Positions 1-6,347 of a stretch of DNA of 7,893 nucleotides are shown here, piece after piece (position 1 is the stretch's first letter; each line of letters starts with the position of its first letter). The translations under genes and the position numbers were made by a program. The DNA comes from an uncultured bacterium (GTDB lineage: Bacteria > Verrucomicrobiota > Kiritimatiellia > CAIKKV01). The stretch is taken from contig CAIKKV010000237.1 of the NCBI GenBank assembly GCA_903828035.1, positions 1 to 7,893 of the forward strand. The letters run 5' to 3'. Below the pieces are notes generated by a model. It was given only the letters and a program-made list of their open reading frames with translations, was not told the DNA's origin and did no database searches.

Positions 1-141
1 CCGATCATGGCGCTAGCCCGGCACAGCTGCTGATGAATGGCGGAAAAGGAAGCGCCGCTGCCGTCATCGGGCACATTGCCGGCCTCGTCGAAGGTTACCG
101 TTTCAACACGGCGAATCGTGTTGCTTCCCATGTATTTGTTC
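1..141. repeat. Direct terminal repeat, left copy
   Basis: These bases are identical to 7753-7893 over all 141 positions, by direct reading. They are coding (residues 1915-1960, inside the choice-of-anchor A-like domain). The length equals a commonly used maximum k-mer size in short-read assemblers, which write one k-mer twice when a graph loop is closed. The repeat is therefore best read as an overlap that closes a 7752-bp circle rather than as a biological duplication. Confidence 0.95.
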
Positions 142-404
142 GGCCCGTAACGCGTGCCGCCATGGACAATGTTGCCGTTGATATCCCCGGTTCCGTCATA
201 CAGGTCGCCGCCCACAATCAACATGTCCGCGGAGCCGTTCAGCGGGGGGATATTTTCACCGACACCGACCATGCCGACGCTGTAGCCATCCGGAAGATGG
301 GCGGTGCCGCCAACCGCAAGCCGGCCTTCGATATCGCCGCCCGTGGCCGTAAAGTTTCCAAAAATCAAGGCGTTGAAGTTCTCGCCCACCGTCAACGTGT
401 CACA
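1..404 (-). other. Choice-of-anchor A-like domain, first half (from about residue 1827)
   Basis: After SdrD-B 6 and a short linker (GGMPPGY), residues about 1827-1960 read FNALIFGNF, DIEGRLAVGG, MLIVGGDL and INGNIVHGG, the glycine-rich pattern of the choice-of-anchor A domain (TIGR04215, as I recall it). The domain continues without a break at 7752-7332 (to about residue 2101). Finding one intact domain across the window ends is independent support that bases 1 and 7752 are truly adjacent. Confidence 0.75.
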
Positions 405-3400
405 GTAGCCCGGAGGCATCCCGCCATACACGCCGGCATCCAAGGTGAGGTTGTTCTCTCCGGAGCCCAGCGTGACTGGCGCCGTGAGGCCCGTGGTCAC
501 ATCCGCGTCGCTGTCGCTCGTGGCATCAGCGCCCTGCCCGGCCACCGTGAAATGCCACGCCGCTGTCGGGAGCTCGAACTTCACGCGATACTCGCCCAAC
601 TGGAGATCCGAGAAGAGATAACTTCCATCCGAGGCCGTGGCGGCCAGCCCTGCGGTCGCGCCGTTGGTGTCGATCAGCGTCACCAGGACGCCAATCAGGC
701 CCGGTTCGCCCGCATCCTCGATGCCGTTCCGGTTCGCATCCACCCAGACGCGGTTCCCCAGGGAGGCCAACTCCAGAGGGGTCACCTGCACAATCGCCGG
801 ATCGCTGGCGCTGATATCCGCCTGCCCGGAAATCCCGTCCCCCGAGAAGATCGCGGGCGTCGCCAGCACCGACCCGATGTTCGTCACGCTCGCCGATACC
901 GTCACCGTCGCGGTCAGCGTCGTCGAGGCGGCCGGAGCCAGCAGGCCGGAAACCGTGCCGATCAGCCCGATCTTGTCATCCGTCACGGTCACATCCTTCA
1001 GCCAGGTGTTGCCCGTGTTCCGCACTTCAAAGGCATACGTGACGGAGCCCGGCCCGACGATCGTATGCACGTCGCCATCCGGGGCCGCCCCCGCCGTCTT
1101 CACCAGCTGCACCGCGGGCTGCGGCTGCCACAAGCCCGCATCCACCGTCACGTTCGTCACGCCAGCCCCCAGCGTCACCGGCGCCGTCCGGCCCGTCGCC
1201 GACTTCGCATCGCTATCCGTCGCATCCTCTCCCTCATCAGCCGGACTGAAAACAAATCCGCCGGGCAATTCAAACTGAACCCGGTACTGGCCAGCCGGGA
1301 GTCCCTCGAACCGGTACAAGCCGGCGGCATCGGATACATCGGACACCCCCAGCGAAATCCCGTCCCCGTCGAGCAGCCGCGCCGTCACACCCGCGATGCC
1401 CGCTTCTCCCTCATCCTGGAAACCGTTTCCGTCGGCGTCCAGCCACACCCAATCGCCCAAGGCCGACAGCGGCAACACCTGCACCGCCGCCGAATCCTCA
1501 TCGGCGACATCCGACAGACCCGCGATAGCCTCACCTTCCGGCGTCACGGGCTTGCCCGTGACGGTCCCCGCATTCGCCACATCCACCGCCACGGTCACCG
1601 TCGAGGTCATCACCGCCGTGTCCCCCGGGGCCATCAGGCCTGCCACCGAACCAATTGAGCCCAGCTTGTCGTCCGTCACGGCCACGTTCTTAAGCCAGGA
1701 GTTCCCTGTGTTCCGAACCGTGTACGTATACGTCACGGAGCCCGCGCCATTGATCGTGAACACCGCGCCGTCCGCCGCCGTACCGGCCGTCTTGACCAGC
1801 TGCACGGCAGGCTGCGGCAGCCACATCCCCGCGTCAACAGTCAGATTTGTCTCTCCCGGCACAAGCGTCACAGGCGCCGTCACGCCCGTCCCCGCGTCCG
1901 CATCGCCGTCCTTAGAATCATCGCCACCCTGATCGCCGGCGGAACGCACGTACCCGTCCGGAGCCTCAAACTTCACTTTGTAGATGCCCGCCGCCAGATC
2001 CATAAACCGGTATTGCCCGTTGTAATCGGTCGTCGCGACCGGCCCCAGCACGCTCCCCTCCCCGTCAAGAAGCCGGACCGACACCTCCGCCAGACCGGCC
2101 TCGCCGGCATCCTGGATGCCGTTCGCATTGACATCAATCCAGACCCAATCGCCCAGCACCGATCGAGGAAGTACGCGCACCGAAGCCGAATCACTCGCCG
2201 TGACCTCATCCTGATCGTGAATCGCTTCGCCCGCGGGAGTCACGGGAGTGGCCGTCACGGTTCCCACGTTTGTCACGCCAGCGGATACGGGAGCCGATGC
2301 TGTCAAAGTCGCCGTTTCCCCGGGAGCCAAAGGTCCCGCGATCGTGCCAACCGCGCCCAGTTTGTCATCCGTCACGACGAGATTCTTCAGCCCCGTATTG
2401 CCCGAGTTTCGGACCGCATACGTATAGATCACGGCGCCCGCGCCATTGATCGTGAACACCGCGCCGTCCGCCGCCGAACCGGCTGTCTTCACGAGTCGCA
2501 CGGCCGGCTGCGGCTCCCACATCCCCGCATCCAGGGTCCGGTTCGTCATGCCAGGCAACAGCATCACCGGCACCGTGATGCCCGTCGCCGTGTTCGCATC
2601 GCTGTCCTTAGAATCATCGCCGCCCTGGTCCGCGGAACTGGTCAGGTAGCCCGAGGGCGCGGCAAACCGCACCGCATACGCGCCCGGCACAAGATCCGCG
2701 AACAGATACCCGCCCCCGGCACCCGTCAGGACCGGAGCCCCCGTCGCATTCCCCTCGCCATCGAGCAGGCGCACGGTCACGTTCGCAAGACCGGTTTCCC
2801 CCGCGTCCTGGATGCCGTTCGCGTTGACATCAAGCCAGACCCGGTCGCCCAGCGCAGCCAGGGGCTCCAGGCTCACCACCGCGGAATCCGTGGCCGACTG
2901 CTGCGGCTGAGCTTCCATCGCATCGCCCGACGGCCAGGCCGGCGTGCCGGTCACCGTTCCCAGATTCGTCACACTCGCGGAAACCGACGCCGTGACCGTC
3001 ATGGACGTCGCGGACATCGGGGCCAGCATGGCCACCGTTGCGATAGGGCCGATCGTGTCGTCTGTCACGCTCACGTCTTTCAACCAGGTGTTGCCCGTGT
3101 TCTGCACCAGGAACGTGTATGAAACCACTTGCGGGACCCGAATCGTGTAGACTTCGCCATCCGGAGCCACGCCGGCCGTCTTCACCAGGTTGAGGCCCGG
3201 CGCGGGATCCGGAGCCATCCAGTTCTGAACCGTATGCGTGTCGCTTCCGCCGTTGCTTGCGAATGTGCCAAGTCCCGAGACGCAGCTCCACCCGTTCGGG
3301 AGCCCGCTCTCCGTCACCGTATAGCTGGCCTCGGCCGCCTCCATCAAGCCCTGGCCCACATAGGTTCCATAACCGGAGCCGTCGCCGCTGAAATTGCTTC

Positions 3401-5882
3401 CCGACTTGATCCAGACGCCCACGATGGCTTTCCCGGCATTGGCGCCGGTTCCGACGAACGTTCGGGAATAGCCGCTCAAGGAGTCAAACTTCTGCTCGGT
3501 GCCATCCGAGAACTTCAACACCACATTCGTTAGATCCTTGGCGGAGTTAGCCGTCACCCGGCGGGCGGTGTTGTTGAACGCGGCGCTGACCTCGGCGGGC
3601 CAATTGGCCCCGGCTCCCGTGGGCGCCTGAACCGCGGATGTGATGATCGGGTTGGCCGTGTCACCCGCCGGGAAGACAAGCGTCAGCCAGGCGGCGGAAG
3701 CGCTCGCGCGGATCGTCACGGTCGTCGCCAGGTTCGGAATGGGCGAAAGAACCCCGTTGGAATCGCGCCACTCCTTCACAATGGCAACGAGCGGATGTGC
3801 TTCGGGGTCAACCATTCGGACCGCGGCCGAATCCGTGGCCGTGACCGGCGGCAGGCCGGGCACCGCCTCGCCCAAGGGGGTCGAGGCCGTGCCTGTAACC
3901 GTTCCCACATTGGTGACACCCGCGGCAACCAGCGCCGCCTTCGTCAGGGTTGCCGACTGCCCCGGGGCCAGCACGCCGGCCACTGTTCCGACCGAGCCGA
4001 GTTTATCATCCGTCACGGATACGTTATTCAGCCAGGCACTACCTGTATTTTCAACCACATAAGTGAAGGTGACGGATTCCGCAATATGAATCGTGAGGTC
4101 TTCTCCATCCGTCGCAACACCGGCGGTTTTCACCAGTTTCACCGCGGGCTGAGGCTGCCACAATCCGGCGTCAAGCGTGCGGTTAATCACGCCCGGGGTC
4201 AGCGCGACCGGCGCCGTTTTGCCCGTCGACAGGTTCGCATCACTATCCAAGGCGTTGTCGCCCCCCTGGTCGGCCGACGTCAGCGCATAGCCAGCGGGAA
4301 CCACCACCTGCACCCCATAGGAGCCCGCCACCAGGTTCGTGAACAGATAGGCCCCTGCCCCATCCGTGACGGCCTGCGGGACCAACGCGGTCCCCGCGCC
4401 GTCGAGAAGCCGAACCGTCACCCCCGCCACGCCGGTTTCGCCCGCGTCCTGGATGCCGTTCACGTTCGCATCGAGCCACACCCGGTCACCCAACCCGGAA
4501 AGCGGCAACACCTGCACCACGGCCTGATCGCCGGCCGTGACCGTGGTCTGTCCCGGAATCAACCCGCCCGCCGACAGGCACGGCGTCCCTGTCGCGGTCG
4601 CCAGGTTCGTCACACTCGCCGATACGGTTACCGTCCTCGTCAGATTGGTGGTTGCCCCAGGCGCCAAAGGCCCCGCCACCGTTCCGATCGCCCCAAGCTT
4701 GTTGTCCGTTACGCTCAGTTCCTTCAGCCACGTGTTGCCCGTATTCTGCAACGTGTACGTGTACGTGACGGAGCCCGAGCCGTTGATCGCGAACACCTCG
4801 CCATCCGCGGCTGAGCCGGCGGTTTTCACCAGGCGAACCGCGGGCTGCGGCTGCCACATCCCCGCGTCGAACGTCCGGTTCGTCTCGCCGGGGACCAGCG
4901 TCACAGGCGCCGTCTTGCCCGTCGAGGTGTTCGCATCGCTATCCTTCGCATCGTCTGCCCCCTGATCGGCCAAACTGAACACATAGCCGGATAGGGCCTC
5001 GAACTGCACGCCATAGGAGCCCGCCACCAGATTCGTGAACAGGTAAGCGCCTGTCGCATCCGTCAAGGCCACGCGGCCCAGCGCAGTCCCGCTGCCGTCA
5101 AGCAGCCGCGCCGTCACATTCGCAAGGCCGGCTTCACCCGCATCCTGCACGCCGTTCGCATTGATATCGTGCCACACCCGATCACCCAGGCCAGAAAGCC
5201 CCTGAGGCCTGCGATTCTGAACCGTATGCGAATCGCTGTGGCCCCTGGATTCAAACGGGCCCAACCCCTCGGTCGTCCAGCCGGCCGGCAACCCCGTTTC
5301 GGTAACCGTGTATTTATCATGCTCCGAAATCATCAGCCCTTTGCTCATGAACGAACCATAATCAACGCCGTCAACGCTTATGTTGCTCCCCGATTTAATC
5401 CAAAGGCCGACGATTGTTTTGCCGGCATTGCCGCCCGTGCCTGAAAAAGTCCGGGAATACTCTGTCAGCTTATCAAACTTCTGCTGGGCTCCATCCGCAA
5501 AAAGCAATACCACATTGGAAAGTTTCTTCGTAGAGTTCGCCGTCACGCTTCGGGCGTTGTTGAAAATAGCGCTGACCTCATCCGGCCAGGAGGAGCCCGC
5601 GTCTTCGGGAGCCAGCACTGCGGACGTGATGATGGCATTGGACGTGTTGTTCGCCGGATAGATGATTTTAAGCCAGGCAAAAGGACTGTCCACCTGGATC
5701 GTCACGGTTGCGGATAGATTAGGCGGAGAGGCCAGCTTAGTCCCCGCGGAATCGTACCACTCCTTGTTGATGGTTACGGAGTCATGGGAGTCCGCCGCAA
5801 ACGCAATCGCCGACGAAGTCAAAAGTGCGGCCGCAAGAACCATCATCCGAAACACAATACGCCGACTGATTTGTTTACGCAT
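1..5882 (-). CDS. Giant secreted modular surface protein, N-terminal 1960 residues (continues across the window junction)
   Basis: This is the first part of a 2428-residue protein. It is open without a stop from the ATG at 5880-5882 to base 1, and its last codon is completed by base 7752. The start follows AAGAAGGG at a good distance. An in-frame ATG six codons upstream (5898-5900) has a purine run only about 2 nt away, and a TGA at 5904-5906 closes the frame. Residues 1-29 are a Sec signal peptide: basic n-region (R2, K3, R7, R8, R12), hydrophobic MMVLAAALL, cleavage near AFA/AD. Then come module A (31-223), SdrD-B/DUF11 units (232-463, 464-693), module A copy 2 (694-887), a DUF11-like domain (888-1010), three more units (1011-1707), SdrD-B 6 (1708-1821) and the first half of a choice-of-anchor A-like domain (from about 1827). 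SdrD-B and DUF11 domains are known as rod-forming stalks of secreted proteins, so an adhesive or matrix role outside the cell is inferred. Ligand unknown. Confidence 0.9.
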   Translation of the reverse strand, partial: MRKQISRRIVFRMMVLAAALLTSSAIAFAADSHDSVTINKEWYDSAGTKLASPPNLSATVTIQVDSPFAWLKIIYPANNTSNAIITSAVLAPEDAGSSWPDEVSAIFNNARSVTANSTKKLSNVVLLFADGAQQKFDKLTEYSRTFSGTGGNAGKTIVGLWIKSGSNISVDGVDYGSFMSKGLMISEHDKYTVTETGLPAGWTTEGLGPFESRGHSDSHTVQNRRPQGLSGLGDRVWHDINANGVQDAGEAGLANVTARLLDGSGTALGRVALTDATGAYLFTNLVAGSYGVQFEALSGYVFSLADQGADDAKDSDANTSTGKTAPVTLVPGETNRTFDAGMWQPQPAVRLVKTAGSAADGEVFAINGSGSVTYTYTLQNTGNTWLKELSVTDNKLGAIGTVAGPLAPGATTNLTRTVTVSASVTNLATATGTPCLSAGGLIPGQTTVTAGDQAVVQVLPLSGLGDRVWLDANVNGIQDAGETGVAGVTVRLLDGAGTALVPQAVTDGAGAYLFTNLVAGSYGVQVVVPAGYALTSADQGGDNALDSDANLSTGKTAPVALTPGVINRTLDAGLWQPQPAVKLVKTAGVATDGEDLTIHIAESVTFTYVVENTGSAWLNNVSVTDDKLGSVGTVAGVLAPGQSATLTKAALVAAGVTNVGTVTGTASTPLGEAVPGLPPVTATDSAAVRMVDPEAHPLVAIVKEWRDSNGVLSPIPNLATTVTIRASASAAWLTLVFPAGDTANPIITSAVQAPTGAGANWPAEVSAAFNNTARRVTANSAKDLTNVVLKFSDGTEQKFDSLSGYSRTFVGTGANAGKAIVGVWIKSGSNFSGDGSGYGTYVGQGLMEAAEASYTVTESGLPNGWSCVSGLGTFASNGGSDTHTVQNWMAPDPAPGLNLVKTAGVAPDGEVYTIRVPQVVSYTFLVQNTGNTWLKDVSVTDDTIGPIATVAMLAPMSATSMTVTASVSASVTNLGTVTGTPAWPSGDAMEAQPQQSATDSAVVSLEPLAALGDRVWLDVNANGIQDAGETGLANVTVRLLDGEGNATGAPVLTGAGGGYLFADLVPGAYAVRFAAPSGYLTSSADQGGDDSKDSDANTATGITVPVMLLPGMTNRTLDAGMWEPQPAVRLVKTAGSAADGAVFTINGAGAVIYTYAVRNSGNTGLKNLVVTDDKLGAVGTIAGPLAPGETATLTASAPVSAGVTNVGTVTATPVTPAGEAIHDQDEVTASDSASVRVLPRSVLGDWVWIDVNANGIQDAGEAGLAEVSVRLLDGEGSVLGPVATTDYNGQYRFMDLAAGIYKVKFEAPDGYVRSAGDQGGDDSKDGDADAGTGVTAPVTLVPGETNLTVDAGMWLPQPAVQLVKTAGTAADGAVFTINGAGSVTYTYTVRNTGNSWLKNVAVTDDKLGSIGSVAGLMAPGDTAVMTSTVTVAVDVANAGTVTGKPVTPEGEAIAGLSDVADEDSAAVQVLPLSALGDWVWLDADGNGFQDEGEAGIAGVTARLLDGDGISLGVSDVSDAAGLYRFEGLPAGQYRVQFELPGGFVFSPADEGEDATDSDAKSATGRTAPVTLGAGVTNVTVDAGLWQPQPAVQLVKTAGAAPDGDVHTIVGPGSVTYAFEVRNTGNTWLKDVTVTDDKIGLIGTVSGLLAPAASTTLTATVTVSASVTNIGSVLATPAIFSGDGISGQADISASDPAIVQVTPLELASLGNRVWVDANRNGIEDAGEPGLIGVLVTLIDTNGATAGLAATASDGSYLFSDLQLGEYRVKFELPTAAWHFTVAGQGADATSDSDADVTTGLTAPVTLGSGENNLTLDAGVYGGMPPGYCDTLTVGENFNALIFGNFTATGGDIEGRLAVGGTAHLPDGYSVGMVGVGENIPPLNGSADMLIVGGDLYDGTGDINGNIVHGGTRYGPNKYMGSNTIRRVETVTFDEAGNVPDDGSGASFSAIHQQLCRASAMI
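1740..1780. repeat. 41-bp perfect direct repeat, copy 1
   Basis: Identical to 2436-2476. The two lie exactly 696 bp (232 codons) apart, one repeat unit, at equivalent places in the fourth and fifth DUF11-like domains (FTINGAG region). Neighbouring shorter identities at the same 696-bp offset (for example the stretch around 1909-1926) point to a fairly recent duplication or conversion between these two units. Confidence 0.85.
2436..2476. repeat. 41-bp perfect direct repeat, copy 2
   Basis: Partner of 1740-1780, in phase with the 232-residue protein period. It is a possible site for slipped or unequal recombination that would gain or lose a whole in-frame unit of the stalk. Confidence 0.85.
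2853..3221 (-). other. DUF11/DUF7507-like domain 3 (residues 888-1010), not paired with an SdrD-B domain
   Basis: This segment has LNLVKTAG, YTFLVQNTGNTWLKDV and VSVTDD, as in the other DUF11-like halves, but is preceded by module A copy 2 and a short proline-rich linker (WMAPDPAPG). It is followed directly by the LGDRVW start of the next SdrD-B domain at 2852. It marks the only break in the regular SdrD-B/DUF11 alternation of the stalk. Confidence 0.75.
3222..3803 (-). repeat. Module A, copy 2 (residues 694-887)
   Basis: Internal copy of the N-terminal module, with KEW at 703-705 and HTVQN ending at 887. It keeps VTANS, QKFD, YSRTF, WIKSGSN, YTVTE, GLP and GW in the same order and spacing as copy 1, with one inserted residue. 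It sits between two DUF11-like domains, in the slot an SdrD-B domain fills elsewhere in the stalk, which suggests the two domain types are structurally interchangeable. Confidence 0.75.
3804..5189 (-). repeat. Two SdrD-B + DUF11-like units (residues 232-463 and 464-693)
   Basis: Each unit starts with LGDRVW and is 232 or 230 residues long. The SdrD-B half carries an EF-hand-like loop of form DxNxNGxxDxGE, then RLLDG, a second acidic patch DSDAN, TGKTAPV and DAG(M/L)WQPQPAV. The DUF11/DUF7507-like half starts LVKTAG, has Y-x-x-x-NTG and VTD-x-KLG, and ends in a DxA or DQA strand before the next unit. SdrD-B domains are known to bind calcium and form stiff stalks. The second unit runs into module A copy 2 instead of another SdrD-B. 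Confidence 0.85.
5214..5792 (-). repeat. Module A, copy 1 (residues 31-223)
   Basis: This N-terminal module of the mature protein runs from a KEW motif (residues 40-42) through WIKSGSN to YTVTE and HTVQN (ending at 223). A second copy lies at 3222-3803, about 60% identical over 184 aligned positions by hand count. The start (VTINKEW, like the KxW strand of Cna-B domains) and the end (YTVTE) suggest a Cna-B-like beta-sandwich with a large insertion, but I do not recognise the middle. This DNA is much less GC-rich than the stalk: 27 of 60 bases in each of lines 5341-5400 and 5461-5520. Confidence 0.75.
5796..5882 (-). other. Sec signal peptide region of the giant protein
   Basis: Residues 1-29. 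Five basic residues (R2, K3, R7, R8, R12) precede an uncharged segment from M13 to A29 that ends AIAFA, followed by ADSHDS. The small residues at A27 and A29 fit a signal peptidase I site after A29 (or after A30). There is no lipobox cysteine, so the protein is not a lipoprotein. The mature protein would be about 2400 residues. Confidence 0.9.
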
Positions 5883-5940
5883 AGGTGCCCTTCTTTGCAT
5901 TCTTCAAGTAATAACTGTAGCAAGCTCCAAGCCACCTATG
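5880..5940 (-). promoter_or_regulatory. 8-bp inverted repeat that includes the start codon
   Basis: CATAGGTG (5880-5887) and CACCTATG (5933-5940) are perfect complements. In the minus-strand mRNA the upstream CAUAGGUG can pair with CACCUAUG, whose last three bases are the start codon, leaving the ribosome binding site in a 45-nt loop. This could lower or condition translation initiation. Eight pairs with a large loop is modest, so it could be chance. Confidence 0.4.
5888..5895 (-). promoter_or_regulatory. Ribosome binding site of the giant gene
   Basis: The minus strand reads AAGAAGGG with five bases before the ATG at 5882. It decides the start: the in-frame ATG at 5898-5900 has only GAAG about two bases upstream. 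Confidence 0.75.
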
Positions 5941-5981
5941 CACTGAGCCAATACGTACACAAAAATCCACTAAACAACCGC

Positions 5982-6008
5982 ATTATCCTAAGGGTTTTCG
6001 AGATTCAA
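5982..6008 (-). promoter_or_regulatory. Candidate sigma-70-type promoter for the giant gene
   Basis: On the minus strand, TTGAAT (6003-6008) and GATAAT (5982-5987) resemble -35 and -10 boxes, separated by 15 bp, shorter than the usual 17. An initiation a few bases downstream would give a leader of roughly 90 nt that includes the start-codon hairpin. It is the best match I see in the intergenic stretch, but weak. Confidence 0.3.
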
Positions 6009-6009
6009 C

Positions 6010-6162
6010 TTAAGGCCACAGCCCTTCCAACCGTCTCAATTTCAAACGTTCGCGCAAGTAGCGACCCGCGATCTGCTGGCGGGCGTCATCATCCTGTTGG
6101 AATAGGAGGCCTAGCGCGACGGCGAACAAACCGTGAACATAATGCGGAGAATTAAGGACCAT
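6010..6162 (-). CDS. Possible 50-codon small ORF or gene remnant
   Basis: An ATG at 6160-6162 opens a 50-codon frame ending in TAA at 6010-6012, between the giant gene's stop and its start, in the same orientation. The predicted peptide has a short hydrophobic stretch (GLFAVALGLLF) followed by a strongly charged tail (QQDDDARQQ, RYLRERLKLRRLEGLW). The tail looks more like a real protein end than random translation, but I do not recognise a family. No ribosome binding site at a proper distance precedes the ATG (AAGG abuts it), so it may be a decayed 3' fragment or chance. Confidence 0.2.
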   Translation of the reverse strand: MVLNSPHYVHGLFAVALGLLFQQDDDARQQIAGRYLRERLKLRRLEGLWP

Positions 6163-6186
6163 CCTTGGCAATCAAGCATAGGATGG
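6159..6186 (-). terminator. Hairpin, possible weak terminator for the giant gene
   Basis: CCATCCT (6159-6165) and AGGATGG (6180-6186) form a perfect 7-bp stem with a 14-nt loop. On the minus strand the stem is followed by TCCTTAATTCT, which is only moderately T-rich. It lies about 160 nt past the stop codon and overlaps the start of the doubtful small ORF. Confidence 0.3.
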
Positions 6187-6300
6187 CGCGAAACGGCGAA
6201 TTCACGCACCTACCCCGGCGGTGGCGCACACTGGGTCGCAACAGTCAGCCGTGCGTAAGAGCGTAACGGATAGACATCTTCCCGGCGTCGTTCTTGGCCT

Positions 6301-6319
6301 GCCCGGCATGACCACGGGC
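6301..6319 (-). terminator. Short GC hairpin just after the stop codon
   Basis: GCCCG (6301-6305) pairs with CGGGC (6315-6319) around a 9-nt loop, some 28 nt beyond the TAA of the giant gene. There is no T-run on either side, so intrinsic termination is unlikely. It might only protect the 3' end of the message. Confidence 0.2.
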
Positions 6320-6347
6320 TCGATTGCGGCGTTCAAGATCGGATCAT

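Larger units (their letters stand above)
420..2852 (-). repeat. Three SdrD-B + DUF11-like units and a sixth SdrD-B domain (residues 1011-1821)
   Basis: Units start at residues 1011, 1243 and 1475 and a lone SdrD-B at 1708, giving periods of 232, 232 and 233 residues. First motifs are LGDRVW, LGDWVW, LGDWVW and LGNRVW. All keep the acidic loop (LDVNANGIQDAGE, IDVNANGIQDAGE, LDADGNGFQDEGE, VDANRNGIEDAGE). The sixth SdrD-B ends DAGVYGG instead of DAGMW-x-PQPAV and leads into the choice-of-anchor A-like domain rather than a DUF11-like half, so it caps the stalk. Confidence 0.85.
5883..6347. other. Intergenic region, the only substantial non-coding stretch of the circle
   Basis: This 465-bp stretch is less GC-rich than the gene. 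Besides the elements listed separately I see no tRNA, no iterons, no integron attC pair, no CRISPR repeat and no clear origin. One 7-of-9 match to a DnaA box (TTATCCTAA, 5984-5992, plus strand) is alone and may be chance. A 7-bp inverted repeat, TTCCAAC (6025-6031) with GTTGGAA (6096-6102), has a 64-nt loop and no inner complementarity. If the molecule is a circle, any replication origin would most likely be here. Confidence 0.6.

Noticed and set aside
1..141. The terminal repeat as a viral direct terminal repeat
   Set aside because: It is ordinary coding sequence inside one domain, its length equals a common assembler k-mer, and no viral gene is present.
33..1658. 541-codon plus-strand ORF, and the plus-strand ORFs at 2013-3122 and 3795-4814
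   Set aside because: They are antisense shadows of the giant gene. Their peptides are arginine- and histidine-rich low-complexity strings with no domain, while the minus strand gives continuous recognisable repeats.
5984..5992. DnaA-box-like sequence in the spacer as a replication origin
   Set aside because: It is a single site with two mismatches, without clustered boxes, iterons or a replication gene.
6025..6102. Inverted TTCCAAC/GTTGGAA pair, considered as an integron attC site
   Set aside because: The end bases do not fit RYYYAAC/GTTRRRY, the inner arms are not complementary, and a 7.75-kb cassette would be far larger than usual.
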